64,000 nucleotides of DNA from Serendipita indica DSM 11827 (taxonomy: Eukaryota; Basidiomycota; Agaricomycetes; Sebacinales; Serendipitaceae). Both the position numbers and the translations under genes were made by a program. Positions 1 through 12,200 of this stretch are shown here, piece by piece (position 1 is the stretch's first letter; each line of letters opens with the position of its first letter). The notes beneath the pieces are model-generated. The model was not told the origin of the DNA. It was given only the letters and a program-made list of their open reading frames with translations, and searched no databases. The DNA is taken from assembly GCA_910890315.1 (NCBI GenBank), contig CAJVGD010000012.1:372001-436000 (forward strand), in the 5' to 3' direction.

Positions 1-34
1 GAATCATCTGTTAGGCTCTCTGGGTACTTTGCAG

Positions 35-318
35 ACTTGCAGGATGGAGTACACAATTCAACTCCATCCGACCCACGCATCAGCATCATCACGGTGAAGA
101 CTCAGTCGGTGCGATATTGGTATAGCACACAAGGTGCTGTATCACACGCCCTCGACACGGCACGCGCCGCCGTTACTGGTAAACTCACCGTCCCAGGCGA
201 GCTCTACACCCTCTCTTCCCAAGAGGTAAATATGCCTAGTCTCTGCTCTCTCCCATCACTAATGTCTCTGCAGATCCAAAAAGTGTGCGCTTCAAACAAG
301 CCTTACAGTGCTATGTGA
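35..318 (+). CDS. C-terminal end of a BLI-3-like pyridoxamine 5'-phosphate oxidase-fold protein (partial)
   Basis: Only the last two exons are in the window. An acceptor lies at 34 or 42; the next intron runs from a GTAAAT donor at 226 to an acceptor at 273, and the TGA stop ends at 318. The visible protein reads DPRISIITVKTQSVRYWYS, then a helix with AVTGKLTVPGELYTLSSQE, then IQKVCASNKPYSAM. This pattern (RISxIxV, a YW motif, AVTGK, PGEL, a final short helix) resembles the C-terminus of fungal general-stress, FMN-binding split-barrel proteins of the Neurospora BLI-3 type. The family is recognised from the tail only, so the call is moderate. The gene converges on the CDP-diacylglycerol synthase gene with 123 bp between stops. 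Confidence 0.55.
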
Positions 319-441
319 CTTTGGATAGACAAGAATCAGACGTCGATTGCAATAAACAACAAGTAAAACGCGATATACTACACGTTTTCAGAGGCGGGTC
401 TCAGTTACCAAATACTCTTTCAACCCAAATGGGCCACGAAA

Positions 442-2494
442 TTACGAGGTACCAGCCGACGAGCCAATCAGACGCTTCAGCTCTCCGAGCAGCTGCATCT
501 GCTCATCACGCGAGAGCCCATTGACGATGGCCTGCATGACGCTCGCGACCGTAATTTCGTTGACGCGGATGAGGTTCGAGTAGTAGACGTAAGAGAACAT
601 GCCCATCAGGAACTGGCAGTCCATCCGGTCGGTCATTCCGCCATGTCCAGGAATGCTGTGTCCAAAGTCTTTGATGTTGAACGCGCGCTTGAAGCCAGAG
701 GCGAAGAAGCCGCCAAACGGTGCGACGAGCGAGGCGAATGTAGCCATCATGAGTGCATGGAACTGGAAGGGTGCCCAGGGAATCGTCGTCACTGTTCGTC
801 CTGCCTATGATGGATCTGAGTATTGACGCAACCTAACGTAGTCAAACTCACCAAGAATGACGCAATCGCAACGGCTGGTTGAGTCAGTTTGAAATCTCTC
901 CACACGAACACCGGGTTGGGTTTGCAGGTGAGTCCGCTAAATGCGGAGGCACCGAGATCCTTGACAGGGCAAATCATGTAATCGTATCGCATGAAGAAGC
1001 TAGCCCAGAAGAAACCAAAGATGAGCGTGCTAAAGAAGGCACCGACAAACCCCTCGACAGTCTTCTTAGGAGAGAGTGCAAAGAGCTGGGTACGACCGAG
1101 CGTGACACCTACAAGACATCAGCCAAGTCCCCCGGAGCGAAATTCTATTTACCCCAGAACCATGCAAAGATGTCGTTGCAAATGACAAGTGACGCTGGTA
1201 ACCAGAACCAGATCATACCCTCGAGGATATTGTCGACGATAAAGTGACTGGACACAACGACGACCAACAGCGTCATGTGAACCCATCCAAAGAGCGAGAA
1301 TTGTCGTTGGAGGTAATTCTTTTTGAGGGAGGCGACAAATCCCATGAAGCCTTTTGATTGTCAGCAGGGTAACAGGCACCCAGATGGCACACACCAAATA
1401 CATAGAGCATAAAGCTAATGAATCGATGGTTCGCAGCAAAAGGGTGGAAAACGGCTTCTGAAAATAGCACATGCTGTAGCGGTAGTGAGTATCGGTCGCT
1501 TGCTATCAGGTCCACACATACCTTGAGGTAGTAGATGATAGTTTCTCCGTAAAAGTAATAGTTTGCAATGGCAAAGAAGTACCAATTAAGCGTCTTGCTC
1601 CATGGATCGCGGATGCCCTGGAAGAGCTGCGTGATCTCGCGAAAGACGAGTGATTGAATGACAACGACGAGCATGATCATGTAGATATGACCTGCGAGTA
1701 GCAGACCTGGACGTAAAGTTAGCCACAAATCTAATAGCGACGTCGAGAACGAACCAAGGAAACCGCCGATGAGGACTAGGCCACTCATAATCCTGTTCCC
1801 TGTATCCTTGCGCTTCTTCAGTCCTTCAGGGGTGATGCCGGCCGGAGCTGAGCTGGACACGTCCACGGTGACCGGAATGCTCGTTACTTTCTCATGACTA
1901 TCCACGTTCTCGACTTCAATCTCTACTTTGGATTCTTTGGAATTGGCGGCAGACAAGTCTGTAGACGCCTTGCGTTTGCGGACCAATTTTTGAGAAGGGT
2001 GGGGCAGATCATTTGGGAGGTTTGGTGTGAATGCTGGCTCTGCTGGAATGCTTATGCTCCCAGGTGGAGAACGCGAACGTGCCCGTAGCGGTATCGGCTG
2101 CGGTAAAGGTGTACTGGGACCAGCTCCCAACGAGTTTTCACGTGTCGGACTCGTCCTTTCAGGAGCAGGAAGAGGATCCTTGGTGACAATAGGCGATGGG
2201 ACCTTTTGCTGCTCGCGTTTGCTGGCCTTTGCGGCCTTCTTTTGTTGTGCTTTCGTCAGAGGTTTCGGTGTCTCCACGACGGGACTACAAAGAGATTCCA
2301 AGTATCAGCATCATTTGGTCAGTAATATAGAAAACATTGGAGGCGTACGCTGGCTCTGGAGGAGCTGGAGCTTCTGGCTCGACTATGACGGGGGCATCTT
2401 CCTCTTCCTCACTAGGCAAATCCTCGACAGTGAGCGTGTCAAATGCTCCCTTTGACGAGAATTTTGACTGGTAGTCTGGGCGTCGTGAGCTCAT
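442..2494 (-). CDS. CDS1: CDP-diacylglycerol synthase (phosphatidate cytidylyltransferase)
   Basis: The enzyme makes CDP-diacylglycerol from phosphatidate and CTP, the branch point to phosphatidylinositol and phosphatidylserine, in the ER membrane. The last exon carries the family signature at about 619-699: SGFKRAFNIKD followed by FGHSIPGHGGMTDRMD, matching the S-x-x-K-R-x4-K-D...PGHGGxxDRxD pattern with the catalytic aspartates. The start is the ATG at 2494 (MSSRRPDYQSKF); an acidic first exon joins through a GTACGC...TAG intron to a Lys/Pro/Ser-rich cytosolic N-terminus of about 170 residues, then several hydrophobic segments begin around NRIMSGLVLIGGF. At least six exons are visible. The start codon is 69 bp from that of the divergent SET-domain gene. 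The stop is TAA at 442-444. The long disordered N-terminus is typical of fungal homologues. Confidence 0.92.
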
Positions 2495-2563
2495 ATGGGT
2501 CCAAAGTTCAGACTCTATTTGTCCCCCGCCGTGCTCGCACCTTTCCACTCGACCGTGTCAGCC
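2495..2563. promoter_or_regulatory. Compact divergent promoter between CDS1 and the SET methyltransferase gene
   Basis: Only 69 bp separate the inferred ATG of CDS1 (2494, minus) from the ATG of the methyltransferase (2564, plus). If both starts are right, the promoters must overlap the opposing 5' ends. The plus frame stays open back to an ATG at 2495, directly abutting the CDS1 start; I prefer 2564 because homology-like sequence begins there. Confidence 0.5.
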
Positions 2564-4333
2564 ATGGTTTCAGAATCCACGCAAGAGTTTTTGAAATGGT
2601 TTCGAGACTCTGGTGCAACTCTTCATCCAGCAGTTGGGATCAAAGATTTTGAAGGCGTGGGCCGAGGAGCAGTGGCCCTCCACGATATTCAGGTATGGAC
2701 CTATTTATCCTCTTGCGGTAAGAGCTCTAACGCGAAAAAGAAAGACACGGTGCTTTTCACGGTTCCAAGGAGCATCCTCCTCTCCACTCGAACGGCACCT
2801 TTGCGAGACATCTTGGGCGACGAAGATTGGTCGACTCTCAAAGGATGGGAGGGACTTATCCTCTCCATGATGTACGAAGATTCAAGGGTCAAAGATAGCC
2901 CATGGTCAGGATACCTACAAGATCTCCCAACAAAATTTGATACCTTGATGTTCTGGACTGATGAAGAGCTTGAACAACTCCAAGCTAGTACCGTTCGAGG
3001 CTAGTATGCTGCTTCAACATCTCAACCTCTTCTAAAATATACTACAGACAAGATTGGCAAGGCTGCCACAGAAAAGGATTTTCACGAGCGAGTGCTCCCA
3101 CTCCTGCAAGTTCGCTTTGTTCTGATATCATCAAAGTTCCCCACTTACATTATATACAGAGACGGACTGACGTCTTCGAACCCGCGCTAAGAGATACATT
3201 TTTCACCCTCGAACGTTTTCACATCAATGGCAGTCGCATTCTCTCTCGTAGTTTCCACGTAGAAGAGTGGCATGATGAGCATGCATCTGATGATGAATCC
3301 ATCCCAAGTGAACCCGACCACAAGCCGGTCGAAATGAGCAGGGATCCCGATGCAATGGACACAGATGAAGGGCGTCCAGAAGGAGGTGAAGATGACGATG
3401 CAGAGAGCGACACCGAGTCTCCAGACGATGTCAATATGGTTCCTATGGCCGACATACTAAACGCTAGATATGGCTGCCATAACGTGAGTCTATCAAGCCA
3501 TTTATCCCACGTGCTCACCCTCGTACAGGCTAAATTATTCTACGAAAAGGATCACCTCAATATGATCGCAACCAAGGATATCCCTGCTGGGGAACAGATC
3601 TGGAACACGTACGGTGACCCCCCCAATGCCGACCTATTACGTCAATATGGTCATATTGACAGGATACCAATCTTGAATCCCGAGGTCGGAGTATATCCGT
3701 TTGAGAATCCCGCAGACGAAGTCGAGATACGAGCAGATCTCGTTTTTGATGTTTGTACTCCACATCTACACGGGAAGGAACGCACGAGAAGGATAGATGA
3801 CTGGCTGACGCTGGGAGGAGAAGAGTGGGTACAATGATATACGGCTAGACGATACTAACCACTTCGACAGCACCTTTGTGATTGACAATGATGACCCTCT
3901 CTGCAAGCCGTTGCTTGGCATTATCAAATTCCTTGGAATGTCCGAACAGGAAGTCGACGACACACTGCAAAAGGACAAGCTCCCGAAGGGTAAGCCGACC
4001 GGAGAGCTACTCGAGGGCGCCCTTCAGGTGTATAAACAAAGGTTGAATCAATATGGGACAGCATTAGAGGTATGCCTATGGCCACTGGACGTCAAGTATT
4101 ATTTCTCAAATGGCTTTCAGGCAGATGAGCAGATGTTGATTGATCTCCAAGACAAGTATAGTCGGCTGCACAACGCAGTCTTTGTACGTACTGGTGAGAA
4201 AAGGCTGCTTCGTAAGGCCATACGACAAGCGGAAACCATCTTGCAGCAAGAAAAGGCTCAGCAGAGCAAGGGGAAGCGGCCGCGTGAGGAGACGAAGAGC
4301 GAGAAGCGGAGTACAAAGAAAGTAAAACGGTAG
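2564..4333 (+). CDS. RKM4: SET-domain protein lysine methyltransferase, RKM4/SETD6-like
   Basis: This is a member of the Rubisco-LSMT-like SET family, whose yeast members methylate ribosomal proteins in the nucleus or cytosol. The N-terminus (MVSESTQEFLKWFRDSGATLHP, then GIKDFEGVGRGAVAL) is the first SET half, followed by an FTVPRSILLS segment typical of the family. An acidic insert (GEDDDAESDTESPDD) precedes the SET core, which shows VNMVPMADILNARYGCHN, then AKLFYEKDHLNMIATKDIPAGEQIWNTYGD; the N-A-R-x-x-C-H-N and NTYGDPPN blocks are the cofactor and substrate elements. The Rubis-subs-bind helical region follows, then a Lys/Arg-rich tail (KRSTKKVKR) that may act as a nuclear signal. About eight exons; the stop is TAG at 4331-4333. 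RKM4 is preferred over other SETD family members but not proven. Confidence 0.85.
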
Positions 4334-4475
4334 ACTTTGAAATAAACTCCATATCAAAACATGAACCAGTGGTGAAATGCTTTGACCTTGGCCACTCTCA
4401 ACGTGTATGAAAATTGTTTTTGCACTCATAAAAAATCGACTGTATCGATATTTTGGCCACTCGTTTGTAGAATTG

Positions 4476-5923
4476 ATGACCTCGACCACGACGCCGTCCG
4501 CAAATTGGCTGGCCTTAAAACGCGTACGAGCTTTCAAAGGCATTCCCTTCTATGACAATGCATCTCACCTTTTATATTAGTCACTTCCGAGTAATTCAAA
4601 AGATGGACCAGCACCCAAACGAAGGAAGACGGCTGGGTCTACATCTCTAAGTAGAGCAGGTCAACTCGCATACGCGTCAAGTAATAAAAACCTACACTCT
4701 ATGAGCACGTCGGTCCAACCAGAAACTCACTCGCACTCAAAGCCGACGATTGTTGGCGACCCCGACTCGAAAGAGAATCTCGTGGCGATGATCCTGCGTC
4801 CAAGCTCAGGCAAAGAGCGCGCAAAGTATGTAAAACTAGCGCTTCTGAGGGATAGAGGACTAACTGTGTCGTAGGCCTACCAAGTTTATTGCAATGGATT
4901 GCGAGATGGTCGGTGTAGGTCCGTTTGGAGTAGAGAGTGCCCTCGCGCGAGTCACAGTCGTTAATTATGTTGGGGATGTTGTGCTCGACGAATTCGTTCT
5001 CCCGCAGGAAGCTGTCACGGACTGGAGAACCGCGGTCAGTGGGGTGCGAAAAGAGGACATGGTCAACGGTACGAGTGCTATCATATGTGAGACCAACTAC
5101 TAAGATCTTCCAGCAAAGTCGTTTGGCGAGGTTCAGGCTATGGTCTCTGAGCTACTCAATGACCGATACCTAGTGGGTCATGCACTACATAACGATCTAT
5201 CCGCGCTCCTACTCAGTCATCCATGGACAAAGACACGGGACACACAAAATTTCAAGGTCTTCAAGAGTGAGTTGGCTCGAGGTCTTGTGTACTGAATACT
5301 CAAGAGAAGAATACATAGCTCTTTCCAAGTCGAGCAGGCCTGCCCTACGGAAGCTTGTCAAGGCTGTCTTTGACATAAACATTCAAGAGGGAGAGCACAG
5401 TAGTATCATTGATGCCCGTGCCCCCATGGCGCTCTACAGAATGTACAGGAAGCAATGGGAAAGCCCCGGCACACTTAAGGAGCCTATAAAAGGTAAATAG
5501 GCCACCTTAGTCCAAGAATGCTTGTATCTAACTTGTGGACCAGTCACAGTCGATCCTCCAATGTCTCTGGGCTCTGTGGTCAATCAGCCGGTCAGCAGCA
5601 CCGTGGAGGTTCGCTCGTTCCCGACGCCAGATGAAGATGGACAGCCAGAAGAGGGAGATTCGGACATTAGCATCAATATTACCAAGAAGCCGAAAGCACC
5701 AGATCTACATAAGGCATCAACCCCAAAAGGGGCCCTATCCACGGCAGGGCCTGCCAAGAAGAAGAAGAAACAAGGTATAAGCAGTGGCATTTCCGTAGTG
5801 GTCACACGCAACGAGCGGACACAGATTCAAGGCAGGACAAGGAACGCTTCTTCAAATGCCAGGGGTGGGAAGCAGTCAAGTGGTGGCGGCGGAGCATGGT
5901 GGAAAACCCTCAAAGGTGATTAG
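4476..5923 (+). CDS. REX4: REX4-type 3'-5' RNA exonuclease (DEDDh family)
   Basis: REX4 proteins act in nucleolar pre-rRNA processing. I place the start at 4476: [16 protein letters not shown] ends at a phase-0 GTACGA donor (4524) and joins across an intron ending at 4580 to [16 protein letters not shown], giving the usual NWLxLK...KRRK N-terminus. The catalytic motifs are in order: [12 protein letters not shown] (Exo I, D and E), [13 protein letters not shown] (Exo II, D), and [15 protein letters not shown] (Exo III, H and D). After the nuclease domain a low-complexity tail of about 130 residues is rich in Ser, Pro and Lys ([18 protein letters not shown]) and ends [13 protein letters not shown]. 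The gene lies 142 bp behind the methyltransferase, same strand. The tail is longer than in yeast REX4. Confidence 0.87.
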
Positions 5924-6447
5924 AGAGATTATAGATGCTCCCTGTTTCAGAGTCAGGGGAAGTCGCTCTTGAGCTTGACTAAGTCCGGTTGAGGCAGAGG
6001 AATCAATCACAGACGGCTTCGGAAATTTCCCGAAATAGAACGCAATACTATGAGACGAGATACAGTCAATAGATGCGAGCCGAGCGGAGGGTGAGAAAGT
6101 TCGGGGGCTAGAGGGGGCGAGACTGGAGGAAGCCCGAGGCAGAATAGGGCTTACAAGCGCTGTGAAGGACGATGGAAAGTGATTTCTGGTTTGTTGAACC
6201 GGCGGCGGCTGGGAAAAGGCATATGGTACCACGTCAACGGCTTCACGGCCATGCCTGTGGTACAGCGTAAAAACGCCACTTGCAAATCTCTCTACTTGTT
6301 GAGAGTCTCGATAATGATCAACAGTTGGGTATTTTCTTGCCCGGTTATAGTCTCTGACGACGATCAGATGGCCGCGAGAATGAACCGAGCCGGGGGGTGC
6401 TGTGCATCCAGTTTTGATGCCGAAGCTTCTTCCGTCCTCGAAGTACC

Positions 6448-6453
6448 TATAAA
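6448..6453 (+). promoter_or_regulatory. Candidate TATA box of the first LysM deacetylase gene
   Basis: TATAAA lies 121 bp upstream of the ATG at 6574 and is followed by a pyrimidine-rich leader with a (CT)n run. The position is reasonable for a core promoter; no transcript data are available. Confidence 0.4.
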
Positions 6454-6573
6454 GCATGTGGGCCAGTCAACAAACACGGACCTCATCGTCTCCCTTGCGC
6501 TCACTCTCTCTCTCTCTGGGGCATCCTACCCCTCTGTCATTCTTTACTCACTGTCACTCATTACTCCCCTAAT

Positions 6574-8350
6574 ATGTTCGCGTCACTCCTCCTCTTTGTC
6601 GCTGCCTCCGTCTCGGTCAAGGCTGCTCCCTTTGTAAAGCGGGGCATGGACCAGGTCATCTCGAACTGTAACCATGACTTTGCCTACACCTGGTACGTAC
6701 TACTTTCTACTAACTGGAGAGTGGCTCACGCGGCTATAGGGACGATGTCAGTCTATTAATCCACTGAAATACGGTTACTAACACAGACCCTCGTTTGCTT
6801 CCTACAGGGACCATACAGTAAATTCAATCTCATGCCAAGAGCCTGCACTCACTGATTCACGTAGCTGCCCACAACGATATCACCAATGCATTCAACCAGG
6901 TCAATGGCAAGACGACCTACTTCATGAATGGCGACAACTGGTCGTGCATCTATGATCAGGCCAATGTCCAGGCCATCCGTGCCTCTTTCGACGCAGGCCA
7001 TCAAATTGCCTCTCACACGGTCCGTTTCATCTCAAACACCTTCTCTCTGGCACTAAGAATTTCTCTAGTGGTCCCATGCTCATCTCACCCAACTTAGTGA
7101 GGCCCAAATTGACGTTGAGATCCAGCGCCTCGATGAAGCTTTCCTCAAGATCGTGGGTGTTGTTCCAAAGTTCTTGAGGTAAAGTTTCGCTTCCGTCACT
7201 AGACCTCACTAAAGTTATTTCACAGGCCGCCTTATGGTGACATCGACGAGCGTACGGCATCGTATATTCAACAAAGGCACGGAAAGACCATTGTCCTCTG
7301 GTCAGACGATTCTGGAGATTCGACCGGCGGCTCGACCCAGCAGTCAATCAACTTCTATAATGCATTTGCCAACGAGAACCCTAAGCGCCCTCACATGACG
7401 CTCTCACATGAGACCTCGCCCTCCGGGTATAACGCCATGTACGCGGGTACTGTCGGCACTTTGTCTCGGGGAGGTGTCAGACTCGTCACCGTAGCTCAAT
7501 GTCTCGACACCAACCCCTACCTTGTGGTTCAACAACGCTCTGAACGTGATTCGACCTGGTACTGCGGTGGCACATGGAACCCACCCACGACGACCACGAC
7601 GCGGACAACTTCGACCTCTACTTCTACTCGCACGTCGACCAGCACAAGCTCTACGCCTGCGCCGACCTGCGTTCAGACGTACACCTCCAAGGCCGGTGAC
7701 ACATGTGCGAGCATCGAGGGTCAGTTCGGCCTCCAGTCTGGCTCAATCTTGGCTGCCAACTCGTTCTTGAACTGCCAAGATATTTGTACGTCTATTCATG
7801 TTCATGGTTTCCGAAAACGATGCTCATTCTTCGCTAGGGGTGAACACGCCAATTTGTATCCCTCCCGGAGGCTCAACGACGACCCGTACTACTACGACGC
7901 CTACAAGCACCAGCACCAGTGGACCTGCACCGACCTGCGTCTCTACGTACACTGCCGTCGCCGGTGATACCTGCGCGAAGATTGAGTACAACTATGAGCT
8001 CCCATCCGGCTCGATCTTGGCTGCCAATTCGTTTTTGAATTGCAACGACATCTGTACGTTTGCTTTGATGACATACTATGCATGGTTCTGACTGCTTTGT
8101 AGGGGCATGGACGCCTATTTGCATTCCTCCTGGAGGAACTGGGTGCACGCTCAAGATTTCGACCGTTGCCGGTGACAACACTTGCTCGGCGATTGCTTCC
8201 CGCTACGGTATCACTGTGGCTCAACTTCAAGCTTGGTACGTTCCCTGCTCAAACTCAGTCCTTGATGCTCATATTTTGTCTCATAGGAATCCAAGCTGGC
8301 TGAACTGCAACGACGTGTGGACCAACACGCCGCTTTGCGTAAGACACTAA
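6574..8350 (+). CDS. Secreted chitin deacetylase (CE4/NodB) with three C-terminal LysM domains
   Basis: Predicted to remove acetyl groups from chitin outside the cell. A signal peptide (MFASLLLFVAASVSVKA) precedes the NodB domain. Its motifs are TWDDGPYT (base and metal aspartates), SHTWSHAHL (two metal histidines), RPPYGDID (active-site rim) and MTLSHE (second catalytic His). A Thr/Ser-rich linker then leads to three LysM units: CVQTYTSKAGDTCASIEGQF, CVSTYTAVAGDTCAKIEYNY and a last CTLKISTVAGDNTC unit ending NDVWTNTPLCVRH. The TWDDGPY motif is split over exons of 7 nt (GGACGAT) and 10 nt (GGACCATACA). Introns also fall inside each LysM after the NCxDI motif. The usual motif-4 region reads WSDDSGDSTGGS, so that element is unusual. 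First gene of the four-gene array; a 348-bp stretch is identical to the deacetylase at 17874-19872. Confidence 0.93.
7653..8000 (+). repeat. 348-bp block identical to 19179-19526
   Basis: Reading base by base, this stretch (end of the Thr/Ser linker, LysM 1, an intron, linker, start of LysM 2) matches 19179-19526 without a difference, intron included, while flanking sequence is clearly diverged. The constant offset is 11,526. This is direct sequence identity; recent gene conversion is the likely cause, with assembly error as the alternative. Confidence 0.95.
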
Positions 8351-9238
8351 GCTCGCGTGATGCGCGAAAGCTTGGAGTTTAGGCTCACCAAGGACTATTG
8401 ACTCGGACTATTCACATTCTTTTGGAACTACCGCTCATTGTCAACCGATCAAACACACCGTCACGATACACTGTGACAACAAACATACTATCCATAATTG
8501 GTACTACTCGGACACTACTCTCCCCCCGAACCTTCCCCCACTCCCCTCTCTTGGGATATCTCGAGAGCGCCTGCTCTATGTGCAACCAGCGCGTCTCAAT
8601 CTTGTACAGCATTTGTAGTTAGATTAATATCCTACAAAGCGCTTCCAAATACTGCATGGGACTGTAAATGCGACGGATAGCGGGTTGGGAAGACTCCTGA
8701 GTAAACGTGTTTTCCAGGTATTGTAGCGCTCACTAGGGAATCTGATGACGTTAGTGCGTTCTGGTTATATATAGAGGAGTCGAGTCTAGACAATCGTCAG
8801 GTCAATCCACGCACACTCCGCTTAGAGCATCGATTGGAATACCCCGGTCACCTAGTTCCACTAAGCAGCTTTGATTCAGTTTTAGCTTTTTGTAGTCTAT
8901 TCCAGGCCATTTGGGATTTCAACCATCACTTTGGACCTGCCCACTCTGGGCTCTCAACTACACTCCTGAGACGTGTCTTGAGAATATGTAGGCATTTTCC
9001 AAACCATCCTCTGGTCCTAGTCGGAAACGTAAGAGCGAGCACATGCCGGATCAACCAGGAACTAGGCACTCGTCGTATTGATCTCGCCTGCGCCCAGAAG
9101 CAACGGGCGCATCGAGACAGCATGCACGTCGATGTTTCGCCGTTTAACAATAAACAGGTCCGCCCAGGTTAACAAGTTTTCACACAATCTCCCGACAAAC
9201 CTTACCCCCACACTCCTTCGTCGAATCAAACACAATAA
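8351..9238. other. Intergenic region between deacetylase 1 and fungalysin 1
   Basis: No gene is supported in these 888 bp. A TATATATA stretch at 8766-8773 could belong to an upstream promoter of the fungalysin gene but is about 470 bp from its ATG. Open frames here lack splice context or recognisable sequence. Confidence 0.5.
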
Positions 9239-12200
9239 ATGCTGTTTATTTACCTGACATTCCTTTACTTCTCGATCTATTTATTCGGAACCGCCACAGC
9301 GGCTGACGCCCACCGACAAGGCCAGCACCGCCGTTTATCACGCAACCATATCCTCCGGACACGAGAAGAGATTGTTCGTTCTTCGAATCACCCACCAGCT
9401 GTCTACAGAACGTTCGGAAAGGGAACAACGTCGCCATTGAAGAAGCGAGGGACGCTCGAGCAGGCCGCTACGGCCTTTATCGAGTCTGAGCTCGGGCTTT
9501 CAAGTGACGGGTATCGCGTACGGGCCTCTGCATCTACGACAACTGGAGGAAACGTCTGGGTACAACGCGTCGTCAATGGAGTCCCGGTTATCAATGCAGT
9601 TGCAAATGTCGGGCTCAATACCGACAAGGATATCATCGCTTTTGGAGCAAATTTTGATCCATCAGCGTATTCTACTTCTCCACCAGACTCTCCGCCTACG
9701 CAGCCAGCGATTTCCGACACAGCGGCGATCAATGCAGCAGCAGCGAAGATGGCTGGAACATACAGTGGACTCCCAGTCAAACTGGAGTACTATGTGCAGG
9801 AAGATGGAAGCCTGACACTAGCCTATGTCGTCGTGGTCATCTCAACCATCCTTGACGAAGAGGGAGAGGATATGCACGTATATGAGACGTTTGTTGACGC
9901 CTTAGATCCCACTGGACGCGTATTAGGTGCAAATGATTTCTCTTCGGGCGCCGTATACCGCGCTGTTCCCCCTCGCTTGCGCGACATCTCGCAGCAAGGC
10001 ACAACGCTGATTGTGGACCCAGTGGACACCTATTCATCTCCGAATGGATGGCACTCGGCTAACGATACATCTGGTGTGTCTCTCCTCCCGTGCGGAAGTG
10101 GGCTAATAATAGAATGATTCCAGGCAATAATGCAATCGTGTACTTGAACCAGGATATCACCAGGACCGCAAAACCCAGTGCAGATGGACTAGTTTTCGAC
10201 TATCCATACAATCTCACCTCAAGACCCTCTGATGGCCTCAATCCCGAGGCAGCCAAAACTGCCGCATTCTATCTATCGAATCTGATCCACGACGTGCGTG
10301 CCATATAGTTCATTATCCTATTATAACCTCGGGGGCTAATGAAATGCAGATCAATTATCGTTACGGATTTACCGAGGCCACATTCAACTTTCAGCAAGAT
10401 AACTTTGGCAAAGGTGGAATAGGTGGTGATCGAATTCGAGTGTCTGTGCAAGACGCGAGTGCCAAGAACAATGCGCGATTCACGACGTTTCCCGAGGAAT
10501 CAGGTGGAAGTGGCGCGCTCATGCGTGCGTCTATCAGCTCAGGGAATCCACATGCGTGCTAATCTAGGCAGAATTGTTTGTTTGGACACGAAGCATGCCT
10601 TCAAGGGATAGTGCAGTTGCTAATGATGTTCGTTATACCGAGATTTTGCGGGAGAGGCTGACTCATTCTAGATTGTTGCGCATGAGCAGACTCACGGGAC
10701 TACGAGTCGCATGACAGGAGTACGTGGTATCTACATGCGGGAACATGTCTCATTTGGATGATAGGGTGGCACTGTGAGATGCCTTCAGACGACTGAAGCC
10801 AACGGTTCGTTTGCCATCTCCCACTCCATTAGTCTGACTCCGGACAGGTTTGGTGAGCATCAAAAGAGAGGTTTGAGTTGATTGACTGTTATAGAGCGAA
10901 GGATGGAGCGACGCATACGCAAACTGGATGGAACAATCTGATGGGAATGTGAAAGACTACGTCTTTGGCGCGTATGTTCTCCATATTCTTTTCGCGCCGT
11001 CGCTCAAGAGAGGGTAGATGGGTCAACAATAGCCCTGGTGGTCTCCGCTCTTATCCGTATTCCACGGATCCGTGCGTACTCAGTGATATGCCAAGCGCTG
11101 GCTAAGACCAACTACAGGGGAGTCAACCCGCTCAAGTATAGCAGCCTTAACTACCGAACCGCACCCCATGTAAGCCTAGAATATTTCAGATGCATATGCT
11201 GATCAGAATAGGATTTGGGAGAAGTATGGGCCAATGTGTGTGCACTATTCAATGGCACCTAATGGTATTGACTACTTGTAGATGCTTCATAACGTTTATG
11301 CGGAACGTATGTCCTTCTCCTCGTCTTGAGTACTATACTAATCATCATACAGTCGTCAAAGCTTAGTGCGTTTTTGATTCCGGCTGATTAAACTGGGCTG
11401 ATTGGCAGTGGGTGGACGGGTGACTCCTTCACTAATGCGGATTCCCCGGCGGGGAACGTCGTGTTCATGCGTAACTTTATGGATGGGCTATTATTGCAGC
11501 CATGCAATCCAACAAGTAGATCACCACGAAGAATAGAGGATAATTTGCTCACGATCCACAGTGTTACAAGCCCGGGACGCCTGGATTCAAGGTAAGGTTG
11601 TAGTTGTGCCGAACAGACCCTAGAGGTAACGTTGGCGTGTAGGTGATAGGACGCGATACAATGGCATTCACGTGTGCTCGATCTGGAAAGCATTTGCTTC
11701 GCGCGGGTTGGGTATCAATGCAACAAACTCACCGACATATACGGATGACTTTACAGTGCCTGACGAGTGTATGGACTCCAAGGCGTCGACGAGTTCGGCA
11801 AATCCTACGCCCACGCAAACAAGCTCAACACCGGCATGCGTGCAAACATATACGTCCGTCGATCGAGATACATGCGCTTCGATCGAGACCAAGCTAGGGA
11901 TACCCCCTGGATCAGTCAAAGCGATGAACGGTATGTTGTCTGACTGATAACCAGGAGAAATAGCTCATGAGCATAGATTTTGTAAACTGCGTGGATATCT
12001 GGCCATGGACCCAACTCCAGTTGCCGTGCTCACCACCGAGCCTTGCTCCGACCACGACGTCGCCAGCGTGTGCAGCGACCTATGCGACTGTCAGTGGCGA
12101 CACATGTGACTCGATCGAGTTCAACTATGGTCTGCCGGCAGGATCAATCAAGGCTGCCAACTGTGCGTATGTTTTTGCCAATGCTAGACTTTGCTTACCG

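Noticed and set aside
9403-9780. Long minus-strand open frame opposite fungalysin 1
   Set aside because: It is the antisense shadow of the propeptide exon; the plus frame has signal peptide and family motifs.
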